A DNA stretch of 64,000 bases from the NCBI GenBank assembly GCA_025331565.1, contig JAFREQ010000017.1, positions 310,001 to 374,000 on the forward strand. The letters run 5' to 3'. The notes under the pieces were generated by a model. It was not told the DNA's origin and did not search any database. It saw only the letters and a program-made list of their open reading frames with translations. Positions 1 to 9,990 of the stretch are shown here, one piece after another. Positions within the stretch are counted from its first letter, which is position 1. Each line of letters opens with the position of its first letter. The stretch comes from Holacanthus passer (lineage: Eukaryota > Chordata > Actinopteri > Pomacanthidae). The position numbers were made by a program, and so were the translations under genes.

Positions 1-406
1 TCGTGCACAAAGGATCTTAACTGGTTTGAATGAGATCTGGCTGCAGCGGGATGAAAGCAAAGAAAGGATAAAGCTCCACTTCTCTGCTCACACACTTTTA
101 ACACATGCATCCATCCAGTTCAGCTGAACTACTCCATCAGAGCTTGTGTTGAAATTTCCTGCTGTTTTCTATTATTTTTCTTTTCATCCACATCAAGAAG
201 CCAAAACAAGCTCTTTATAAACTCCTGGACTCTTTTTTTTTTTTTTTTTTTGCTTTCTGTGACTCACAAACCAAAATCTGAGTGTTTCATTTTCAAACTC
301 TGGATTCTAAGGTTTTGCAGTTTGACATGAAGGATCGGATGCCCACTTTGCTTTTTGAATAATTTGGATTACACAAGAACCTTTCTCATAAGAGAGACGT
401 TGAATT
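1..406 (+). promoter_or_regulatory. robo1: Probable 5' leader / proximal promoter of the Robo gene
   Basis: This stretch lies directly upstream of the start codon and probably holds the 5' untranslated leader and perhaps the promoter of this first exon. A TATAAA-like word sits at 216-221, about 190 bp before the ATG, and a run of 19 T follows at 233-251. Short upstream ATGs occur at about 53, 106 and 327 and all close quickly. An in-frame TGA at 401-403, six bases before the ATG, blocks any N-terminal extension within this exon. The transcription start cannot be placed from sequence alone, and an untranslated exon could lie further upstream. Vertebrate ROBO1 is known to use alternative promoters with different first exons. 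This one resembles the short (DUTT1-type) start in position and signal-peptide style. Confidence 0.45.
327..362 (+). other. Upstream ORF (11 codons) in the probable 5' leader
   Basis: An ATG at 327 opens an 11-codon frame that ends in TAA at 360-362, 44 bp before the robo start codon. A second in-frame ATG lies at 339. If the leader includes this stretch, ribosomes would have to re-initiate or leak past it, which would damp translation of the receptor. The frame is read directly. Its presence in the mature mRNA and any regulatory effect are inference. Confidence 0.3.
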
Positions 407-464
407 ATGTCTCCAACTTCTATTGGATTTGTATTTCTGTTAGGAATTCTCCATGTGTGCTCAG
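407..464 (+). CDS. robo1: Roundabout receptor, coding exon 1 (start codon and signal peptide)
   Basis: This exon encodes the first 19 residues and the first base of codon 20 of a Robo receptor. The peptide begins MSPTS and continues with a hydrophobic stretch (residues 6-17, IGFVFLLGILHV), then Cys-Ser-Gly, a good signal peptide for a cell-surface type I membrane protein. The exon ends at G464 with a GTAAGC donor at 465-470. Splicing to exon 2 at 16287 rebuilds a Gly codon and gives CSG-SRLRQED, the junction I recall from the short (DUTT1) form of mammalian ROBO1. The start is supported by A at -3 and by an in-frame stop at 401-403. Robo receptors bind secreted Slit proteins and steer axons and migrating cells away from the midline. 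The paralogue (robo1 rather than robo2 or robo3) is a judgement from the signal-peptide end and the exon 2 residues. The exon itself is well supported because its phase matches exon 2. Confidence 0.8.
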
Positions 465-2030
465 GTAAGCCTGTGATCAGGAGGGATCTGTGTGGACTTT
501 ACAAGTTGAATTATGAAAAAAAAAAAAGAAAAATCTGATCTCATGCATTTAAAAATAATTCAATAATGCATCAAAATGTATTACTAACTTCTTAGTGAAA
601 ATGGTTGCTGCAGATCAAATGTAGACACAAACCTTCCCAACCATAAGAAAACACTTTTTGGACATTGGACTTTTGTCAAACAGTAAGTTTGTTTTAGGCC
701 TTGGTTTTACAAGAGGCTCATCTCTTCTGCATTTTGAGCTTCATGCTTTGAAAACATTCTGATGCACAGCAGAGAAAATGTTCTCTCCTGACCAGAAACT
801 CTCATGGTAAAAGGTTTGTGTAACTTTTTAAAAGCTGAGCCAACACATAAAGTCAAACACAAAGTGCTGAAGCCATGTGGGATGAGTGGAGAGAGCAGCT
901 ATCATCCTTCATGCAGACACCATGAGCCCCCTGTGGACACTATGTTTCCACGAATGTCGCCTTCCTGCTCATGGTTGACTGTTATTGCTGAGTGCAACAT
1001 TTTGTTTGTGTTCTTCAAAATCTGCAGCATCTCCAAAGGCTCATATCTTTGCTCACGGTCTCATTTTAATTCAGCTTTATGTATGTGGAACAGCTTGGTT
1101 GTGTTTGTGCTCCGATGTATTGTTCCTTATTATCTTACACATTATTCCTCCTCACCCATCACACTCTATAGAGCTCCTGCACCATTATAACCAGAGTTTT
1201 CCAGGTCAGTTGCTTCTGGCTTATGAGGAAGCAAATGTCTGCCACCCTATTATGAGACATTAGGAAAAGTGCATCCTGAATGGGAGCTAGTGGAGCATTT
1301 TGCACAAAGAAGGACTTGTGCAAAATCTAAAAAAAAAAAAAAAAAAAAAGTTAAAGACAAACATTTATAAGGTAGTTTATTTATTTATATAATACTCCAA
1401 ACCTAACAGACCTGCTGTGCCAGAGTAAAAGCAGTGACGTCCAGGCCCTCCACCACTGTTTATAGTAGCTCCAACACACCCATATAATTACCTAAGTAAA
1501 AGTTTAAACCTGAAAAGCTATTAGAGCTTACCTGTCCCAACCCAAAACTGGAGTCTGTCTGCATGAGAATTAAATGTTAGAGATGCTCAAACCAAAAGGT
1601 CATAATCTATGTCTGGTGGATTTGTTTGTCCAGTTTTCGCGTTTGTGTCTTTCTCAGAATTTCATCCTCATTCAAATGTTATTCATGCTTTCTGATTGGT
1701 TTCCTGAATTGGCTTTTTGTTTTCTGCAGACATGTAGTGATGTTGAAAGCCTGTGACACGGCAGTCGTTTGAGGAAACACTGTAGCACCTAAACAGGAAG
1801 TAGGGTCAGAGGTGAGAGTTTAAGAGCTAGGTGGTGGCTCCATCTGCTCCACCCTTGGCCAGATCCCGAGCCCGGACTGAGCCACTAATGGTCCCGTCCT
1901 GTGAGAAAGACCGTCAGACACTGGGGTTTCCAATTACGCCTAGCTGTGGGGATGTCTGGGGATGTTTTCTGGGGAGAGGCGTGAGAATAGGGCCTGCTAA
2001 TAGAGACGGACTGGACAGCAGATACTCAAA
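465..2030. other. Intron 1, AT-rich stretch without recognised features
   Basis: This is AT-rich intronic sequence just after exon 1. It contains an A-run at 518-529 and a pure run of 21 A at 1329-1349. I see no coding signal, RNA gene or transposon terminus. Two overlapping open frames at 804-1263 look like chance, with no recognisable protein character. Confidence 0.5.
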
Positions 2031-3560
2031 GGATTGGTCCTGGATTAGACGCTAGTGTCAGGAAAATTGGATTACACGCCACTTGCCAGGAAAAGATTTC
2101 ATATTTGCTGCTAATTGGTGGGTTAACAACTTCATTCTAGTGTAGGGAAGATATCAGATCTCTTAAGTAAACTCTTAATGGTGTTTAGTAACATCTCTCT
2201 GGATAATATCCAGGTTATTTTCGCATCGCTGGCCGTGGCTGTAAGAAAGTATTTCTGTACTACTGTGTGAAATAGAGAGAGAGATGAGATGACCTTTGCC
2301 CTTGTCAAACTCGAGCTGACTTGCTTATTGCCGCCTTGTCCTGTCTGAAGGTTGTAAATTGATACCTCCATCTATCATGTCTCGCCCTGTTATCAGGCGA
2401 TCTGTCCTCCTGCTATACACTAAATGGTTGTTATCTCTCCTCCAAGTGCTCGTCAGACCTTATACTCACCTCTGAGGTGCCATTCAGATGAGGGCAAGAG
2501 GTGGCTATACCTCTCACACTCTGGATTACTTTGAGGAGATGAGGGCTCTTAGAACGATATGTAGTAACAGGCTGGATCTAATTTCAGGGCAGATTTTTTC
2601 AAATGTGCATCCATGTGTTGCAAACTCTTTGGATGATGATATCCAATCATATCAATGTGCACAATTGTTAGTGTTGATAAAAATATGGGCTGTGGGAGTG
2701 GTGGTAATCAGCCCCAGCCCCGGCAGCACCTAGCTGCTGAGGTCCTGACAAATTGACTCGTAAGTGCTGATAAATTGCGGAGCCCTTCCACCTCCTACAT
2801 CATGACGATCTGACAGGACACAGCAGGCTCAGGGGCCAATTAATGACCACAGACCACAGGTGAGACCCATCCCTGTCGCCTGTCTTCTCACGATTACCTT
2901 TCGCATGGCCTGAAAACATACTCATTATAGCCAGCCTCTTCCCTTCACCATCTCTCAGTTACCCACTTTTGATTTGTTATTCCAAATAGCCCCAAACGTA
3001 ATGTGGTTTTTAACCCTTTGAGATGATGAGGGCAAAAGGTGTTTTGAGAAACATAATGAGAAAGAGTCCCAGGTCTGCTGCATCGCCTCTTCCCCTGAAA
3101 ATCTCACACCTGCGAGAGGCGACGGTGCCCATAAAGCTATATCTCTATAACTTCCACTAATACACATTAATCTGATCCTAATCCAAATCAAGCAGGGTTT
3201 TACACCCTAAGATCCAGGATTAGGCAGACTTTGGCTTAGTGAAACCACATGGAGGAATGTGGGAGGGCAGCCTGTGTCCTCTTCCTGTTCATGAGAACCG
3301 GGATCCGACTCATTAATGACTGACTATATAAACATTTCAAAGCAGTTTGTTTGAGGGCTGATAATTAGGCGGTGACTCTTAATGATCTGCTTTGCCCTAA
3401 CTGCTCTTCCTTTAATGACCTAAAAGCGCTTCTTAATTGGATTAATTAACAAATCCATCTGATGTCAATAGGTTGTAATTCACCATGGCTGTAGCTTCAC
3501 TGATACGCACATCTGCGCGGAGAATTAGGGCATTCAGATCATTTTATAAAACTGAGGATA
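2031..3560. promoter_or_regulatory. Candidate conserved non-coding region with bicoid-class homeodomain motifs
   Basis: This stretch is free of simple repeats and has six perfect GGATTA/TAATCC words (2042, 2069, 2523, 3179, 3217, 3439), the core recognised by OTX, PITX, CRX and GSC homeodomains. The 3360-3490 part also carries TAATTA-type cores (GATAATTAGG, GGATTAATTAAC) beside GCGCTTCTTAATT. No coding pattern is present. An enhancer role is inferred from motif density only. Confidence 0.3.
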
Positions 3561-5150
3561 CATCCCTATGCCCTCTGTGTCAACCTCCTGGTGTTTCAAA
3601 TTCCTCTGGAATTAACTTCTGTGTTGCACCAGACTTCAGTTTAGACAGTGAGAACTGAGGAGACTTATGCTCACTGCTTGCTGATAATGTTGTTATGACT
3701 TATTTAGCGAGTATCACTTTGTCTGTCAAATTGCCCGTCACCATAAGCTCTACAAACGTATAGCCAGACAGAGTTAAGCCGTCTACCCTAAGAATACTGT
3801 CGAACATAACTTCATATAAGCTTTTTAGTCTGGAGCTGGCTGATAATAGAAAGCAGCAGGCGTGTCCAGGATATTGGACTCATGGGTCAGGCAGTATAGT
3901 AAATGCATCTTCTTCTGACAGTTGACGTGGAGGACAAACATTCCCTGTTGCCAGTCTGTGCTTAAGTTATAAATGGCGTGTCCTTATAGGATGAAAGAGG
4001 TTGTCTGGTTTCTGTCTCGCTTCACAAACGGCGCGCTGAGAATTCCCACAGCTTTGCTTCCTGTTCAGAAAGATGCAAAAAGTTTGTGTCACACACTGAT
4101 GCACAAGAAAATTATGTAACCCACATTCTGCATTGTATTTATGTTTACTCGATCTGGCATCACCGTGGATTAGTTTCCCCGTGACCCCACTAATATAGAT
4201 GTGAGCAAGAAGGAAAGAGGTGGGGAGTGTGTTTGTGTATGTGTGGGGTGGTGAAAGGGGGCTTGAGGAATCTCTTCATCCTCTTACCCATCCCCCACCT
4301 TTTTTTTTGTTTTGGCCCAATTTTTTAAGACTTGCCTTTTTTGTGGCTGGTCAGCGCAGAGCCTTTCTTAAATAAAGCAGAAAAAGCCTGTGGGGACGGG
4401 GAGGGCGCATTGTGTCGCCTTAACGGGCCGATTGTGAGGCATGGAGGAGGGGAAGAGAAAGGTTCATGAGGGACTGAGGGTGTGTGAGGAGCGTAGAGAG
4501 GGGGGGCTACACAAAGGCTACCCCAGGGTGTGGAAGAGGGGAGGGGGATGGAGGACGGAGGACGGAGCAGTCAAACATACCATGATACACCAGCTCTGGG
4601 AATACTCTTGATCCGGCTCTCCGTGCTCACATTGCATATTCTTACTGGTCCCTTGTGGCAGAGAATGTGCTGATTAGGGTGATAGTGGTGGAAAACTGCG
4701 AGGCAAGGACACCGGTGTTGTTTTCTTTCTTTTTAAAGGTGGACATGTGAGGTTGGTTTTTAAAAGTGCTGAGTAAATAAGTGATCCTGGAACAAAGCTT
4801 GAGTGTTGCATTGAGGGTTTGGTTCGGCGTAGTGTGGCCAACATCCCCCCTAAATTGTGCATACTCAGGAACTCCCAGAAGGTTTGCCCTGGGCCTGGCG
4901 TTCGCTGTGGTGAAGCCATGCTACCGTGGGGTGCTCTGCCTTGCGCATTTTAAAAAGGTTCAGACCTCCCTCCCTTTCATTTTCTCCACTGGGGAGACTG
5001 AGAGGTGGCATTGAGGACAGCCTTTCCCCAGTATCCTTCTTTTCTTTCTCCCTCCCTGAGCTCAGGCCTCCTCCCAGCCTCTGTCACCATTCTATCACCC
5101 TCTCATTGCGAGGCCTGGATACACTTTTGAAATGCTAAACCTCTCTTTCG
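3561..5150. other. Intron 1, purine/G-rich stretch without recognised genes
   Basis: No gene or transposon is recognised here. The part 4200-4570 is strongly purine- and G-rich, with GGGG runs and a short tandem GGAGGAC repeat near 4550-4566, followed by pyrimidine-rich DNA at 5020-5100. Open frames on both strands at 4674-5138 overlap one another and look like composition artefacts. Confidence 0.4.
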
Positions 5151-5169
5151 TTATAACTGACAGGGGAAA

Positions 5170-5280
5170 ATACCATTAAAGAGGCTGAGAGGAATAGATT
5201 AAATTAGCAGTTAAAAGAGAGACTGCTAATTAGTTGATTAATGTCTTCGGTTCCTCCCCCTCTTAGCTGTGCTGCCGTAG
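5170..5280. promoter_or_regulatory. AT-rich homeodomain-motif block with a perfect 10-bp inverted repeat
   Basis: AATTAGCAGT at 5202-5211 is repeated in reverse complement as ACTGCTAATT at 5222-5231, with a 10-bp purine spacer. Further ATTA cores lie at 5196-5206 and 5229-5241. The two arms are 20 bp apart centre to centre, so a dimeric or paired homeodomain factor could contact both on one DNA face. A small RNA hairpin is the alternative. The repeat is read directly; its function is inferred. Confidence 0.35.
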
Positions 5281-7880
5281 TTAAGATTCCCTCTGGTGAC
5301 AAGGTTCTCCCTCCCTATCAAACATTACTTCCTGTTTATTCCATATTTTGCACACTTTTTTTTTTTTAATCTACACATTGCAACTGATGCATTGGGAGAT
5401 TATGTTCAAAAGTCACTCTCACCCTGAGCTGCATCAGCAACTTGATGTATGAGTTCCTGGGGGCTAATTCTGTCACACAAAGACAGTGATAAAAGTAGGA
5501 GGGGTGCGCTCTATTTAAGAGGAAGTGCTGGAAAACATAATTAATGAGAAGGTGACCTTGAAATTCACTATTATAGGACTGCTTTTGGAGCCGCTCCCAC
5601 CATTCAGCTGTAACCATGGCGCAGAGGATTCAAATGACTGGGTGAATTTCCAACATGTAAACACACAGTCGCTCTGAGTCAGGAGATTAACTCTAATCCT
5701 GATCTATTATCAGGCTTACCTACTTTCTGCAAATTGGTGACATTTGCCTTAGATCACATGCAACCGTTGAAATGAATGCAATAATCCCAAACAGTTTTTA
5801 TTTTTATTTGCTTGTTGATAATGCATTTGGTGCAACTTTTCTAAAAGTGCAAACACTGTTTCACCCTGATACAAAAATACGGATTTTCACCTTTCCAGAA
5901 AGCTTTTAAGCTCTACTTTTTGGAGACTTGCAGAGCTGTTTATCAGCTCTCTCTTTCACCATTTCAGTCTCCTTCCACTGTGCAATCCTCCCTGTTCTGT
6001 AGTCACTCTCTCTCCCTCCCACGTCTCCCCCCTCCTTGCTTATACAAAGAAAGCTCTAATTTAATAACAGTTGTACGGTAAGAGACAGGTTCTTCAGGCT
6101 TTAAACACAGGATTGCAGTTGCATTTGGCCGCATGTCTGTCACCAAGACTTAAATGGAAGCTCCATAGTTCAAACTATTAAAAGTGCGCTGGAGGTTTAG
6201 AGCCTCACCTCTATTTCCCACCATGCAATGGCCTTCGGTAATCTTGCCTTTTTTTGGCTCAGAAGACGTTGTTGCAAAGTGTCTGAAGGTGCTCTGTGAT
6301 AAATGCTGTCCCACTCGACTGTTGTGATCCTTTCTGGCGTTCAGTTTTGACAGACGCTGTTATCCTTCACTCGTTATGTTCCCCTATTCAGAGCATGCTT
6401 TTCACTTCAGTCTCCGCCACTGCTCAATGCTTTAATGATAACAATGGGCGTCCTTTTCACATTTTGAGGTGTATTTCTCTTTCTGGCTAACCAAAGCCAA
6501 AATTATTCAAGCATTTTCTTTACCCTTTGACTTTAATTGAGCTGAGCTTATGCCTCCTTTCATTGCGTTTGCTTTTTATTCAGACACCATTGCAAACATG
6601 GGCTTTATTTTTTGCACTCATGTTCCACTTCTCTCTTTTTAGTATGAAAGGCCAGACTACACTTGATAGATTCTAATAATGATGGATTTCAAACCATATA
6701 AAGCAATAGCTTTAAAAATCTGCCTCTGTTATTGGCTGCCTTGCTGTTGATCACTTTTTAAGGGAGGCGTTGGGAAAATCAATGTAATTCAGTGTCAGTG
6801 GAAAGAAGAAGAGATGTCCTCAGGGTGGTTATTTCCGCTTACAAAACAGTTTGAAAGGCTGTTGGTGATAGGGATATTTCGTCTCTTGCATTTGTCATCA
6901 CAGCTGTCTTGCGCGGATCTGATTTCCCCCTCCCCCTCCGTCTCCAACTCTGGAGGCAGACAGGTTTGCTTTTTATTCAGATGTCTGACAGTATTTCTTC
7001 TGTCAGGTGTAGAAAACTGACAGATGGGAATTAAGGAACCGGGCTACATTTATGATCAAGTCATTTTCAGTTAGAGCATGAAAAGAAAACAGTATTTGTT
7101 AGATACACTGTGTACCTGGACAGTTGGTATGTGTTTTGAGGAGAGGACGTGGTAAGTGGGTGCTGGAAAGCAGACAGGCCAGTGAGCAGTTGTCTGCAGA
7201 AGGAAATTTAATTTTAATGCCAGACTGGGCACAGTCTCCCCTCTGTGGACGTCTCGAAAAGGCTTCCTGGCAGACTTCGCCCCTTCATTAATTTTGACCA
7301 AATATTTACTGTGCATCACATGGCATGCCTTACATCCCACTCTCATTTTTCCAGGCCAGGTTTTGAACAGTTTGGGGCGATTTGTGTTCCATTTGGCTGG
7401 ACTCGGGCCATGCCCCACTCAGCAGGCCCATGCTGGTGTCTCTGGGATCTTGCCACATGAGAAACTGGCTCCACTGAGTCTTAACCTACGCTATGCCTCT
7501 GGGAGCCACGTTTCACTTTAATAATACCTTGTATCCAGAGCTACACTGCAAGAACCACTGTCACATATATGCATGCACATGCACAAGCTTTCACACATTG
7601 ACAGTCTGATGCTATGTGCTCCATGCTTACCCTTTTAACCTAAAGGGTACCAGATGGGAATGTGCCAAGTTTCTGCACTCAGACGTTACCTTCGTACCCT
7701 CGCCTGAATGCTGTAACCGAAATTCCCTTTCAACGCCCAGCTGTCTGAGGTTTGCTTCAGAATGTGTTTGGCCGAACATTTAGAATAGCCTACATAAGGT
7801 CATCGGCTCTGCTCTCGGGGCCTGTAATATAACACTGCTCCAACAGTAGGCCTGTATCAGCCGCTGCCATCAACTAAATA
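5281..7880. other. Intron 1, unremarkable intronic DNA
   Basis: This is mixed-composition intronic sequence with no recognised exon, RNA gene or mobile element. Short T-runs occur near 5357-5368. The overlapping open frames at 7071-7521, on both strands, have no family character and are treated as chance. Confidence 0.4.
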
Positions 7881-8300
7881 ACATTTAAAAAGCATTAGGT
7901 GCTTTTTGGCCGTGCTTGCCCCGATTCACTTTGGCATCTCTTCAGAGCTGTTCTTTTTCTTGGCTGCGAGCCCACATGCCATACTCCCTGTGGCTGGGCT
8001 GTGCCAGCTGAGTGTGCTGGTCCTTCTTCCTCCTCGCTGCTCACCAGCCCCTCCCCTGCCTTCCCAACTGATTCCCTGCCACCTATCCCAGTCCCCTCAC
8101 GGCCGGTCACAGGAACGGAAATACTGCAGCCGATCCAGAGAGTGACCTTGGGATGAGCCATGTTGTCATGCACGCAAAACTGAGCAGACAGCATATTTTG
8201 AATTCAATTAAGCATACTGTTTTGTTTGCATTAACCCTGAAGTGGCTTTCTCCTTCCTCTGCAATCATTGCGTAATATAATTTGCATTAGAGCCACTCAT
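7881..8300. promoter_or_regulatory. Candidate regulatory block: GC-rich core then octamer-bearing AT-rich flank
   Basis: A GC-rich stretch (about 7905-8160), open in several frames but without protein similarity I recognise, grades into AT-rich DNA with a perfect POU octamer ATTTGCAT at 8280-8287. No simple repeats interrupt it. This could be a conserved non-coding element; the evidence is composition and one motif only. Confidence 0.2.
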
Positions 8301-9555
8301 ATCAACTGGTGTTAAAAGCATATTTAAAAACCCAGATTTTAGCTATGTATTTGTTTTTCAGAACACTAAACAAATAGTTCTCCTGAAATCTAATTTATTA
8401 ATCTCTTGAGAATTTCAAGAAGTCAGCAGCAAGACATTTGCTGTCCCCTGTTGGGAAATAAATGTACCAGCATATTCAATTACCCTTGCTTCTCCTGTCC
8501 TGCTGTTGCAAGCTGCTTTGATGTATCACTGAGAAATGCACTGGTCAAACCTCATTAAAAACAGGCAATGCTCGAAAACAAAAACAAGAAGTAATTGCCC
8601 ACTTGCTCTCCCTTGTGCTTCTCTTTCCGTAATCCCCCCCTCCATGCTCCAAACCTTGACTGTGCCGCATACAGAAGCTTCCTAATTGAGGGTCTAAGCC
8701 TGGCACATATTAATTACAGCTCTTTTCTCGGGATCTCTGCTCTGCTGAAGGGATGACATCCTCGACACCGGTGTTGGAGTTCTTTCATGAGAAGTGCGGG
8801 CCGGGCTTTCTTCTTAGGTCACCGCCGTGAATATGCAGGGTCAGCCCAAGGAGCCTACGAGTCTGCTCAAAGTCACACACAGACATGCACATTGTGAACA
8901 GATTGATAGATAGATACCAGACAGACCGACACACACACATAAAGACAGGCCGACTCTTTGCTTGCATCTGCCCTGCTCTGTTCAGCCCATCTGCCTGCAA
9001 TGGTCTCCTGAGCCAATTTGACAGGCAGCTTCCTAATAAGCATTCCAGTCTTTTCCACGACAGATTTCCTCCTAGTCTGAGTGAATGGATATAATAAAGC
9101 ATAGGAACAGCGTTTATCCTGCAGGAATGAATTCTGCCCTCATGGCCTTCTGCAGAGTTTGACAGCTTTTATTTGTGTCTAATGACGCTCGCTGGAGCAG
9201 CTCGGCATCAGGACGAGCTACAACTCATCCACAATTGTGTCCCCTGGGTTTCTGTTGAAAATTCATTATTGTATAGTATATTTTCCGCTTGTCGTTTCTT
9301 TTCACACTTACTCCCTGTTTTTATGTTGCTGACGGTTTATGTGAAAGTACAATGGATATTTAAATTGTGAAAGGGAAGATTTATTTGTGTCACAGATGAA
9401 TAAACCATCTTTCTATATGGAGTTTCCATTCATAACTTTAATCCACAGAAAAAAAAAAAACAGAGAGTTACTAAAGACAGACGAAACAACGATTTCCTTG
9501 TTGTTGTCGTCAGTTGATTTAAGAGGTGTTTCATGAGCATCAACACTCCTTTATC
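8301..9555. other. Intron 1, no recognised features
   Basis: This is intronic DNA with a GATA-like short repeat near 8905-8917 and a weak CA-rich patch near 8930-8940. There is a run of 12 A near 9450-9461. No gene, RNA or mobile element is recognised. Confidence 0.4.
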
Positions 9556-9990
9556 ACACTTGCGATCATGCCATTACAAATGCATCAGGCCCATTTGGGA
9601 AAAGCCTGGAGCAGAAGTGGAAATACTGCTCCTATTGTCATAGCTCCAGATGGGGGCCCCTGAGCAGGATGGACCCCAGCCTCCCAGAGGAGCCCTCTGC
9701 TGGGGCTGTCTCACTCCCGGCCTGGCCTGCATTGCCAGGGGAGAGTCAGGGATATGTTTCACAGCTGACACCGTCAGGAGCTGGGGCTGCTGCTCCAGGC
9801 CTTGATGGGCCTTTGTTGGATCCCATCCTGATGAGCAACCGTGATAATTTCAGAGCCCCAGAGCTTATGTTGGTAACCTGTGGCCCTGAGCAAAGGAGGG
9901 AGTGCTGCTTGTTTAACATCACCCTTATATTGTGTATGACAAATGAGTATCAAGACGATCAAAGACAACAACAGCGATAAAAATGTGGCA
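9556..9990. promoter_or_regulatory. Candidate conserved non-coding element
   Basis: A repeat-free stretch of moderate to high GC lies between AT-rich flanks. It opens with TTACAAATGCATCAGGCCC and contains several inverted GGCC/CAGG-type words. Open frames exist on both strands (9669-9980 and 9574-9771), but neither shows domain character or flanking splice signals in a consistent phase. I list it only because its composition stands out; conservation is untested. Confidence 0.2.

Noticed and set aside
4200..4570. G-rich tract considered as a G-quadruplex
   Set aside because: I could not find four G-triplets within normal loop lengths on one strand.
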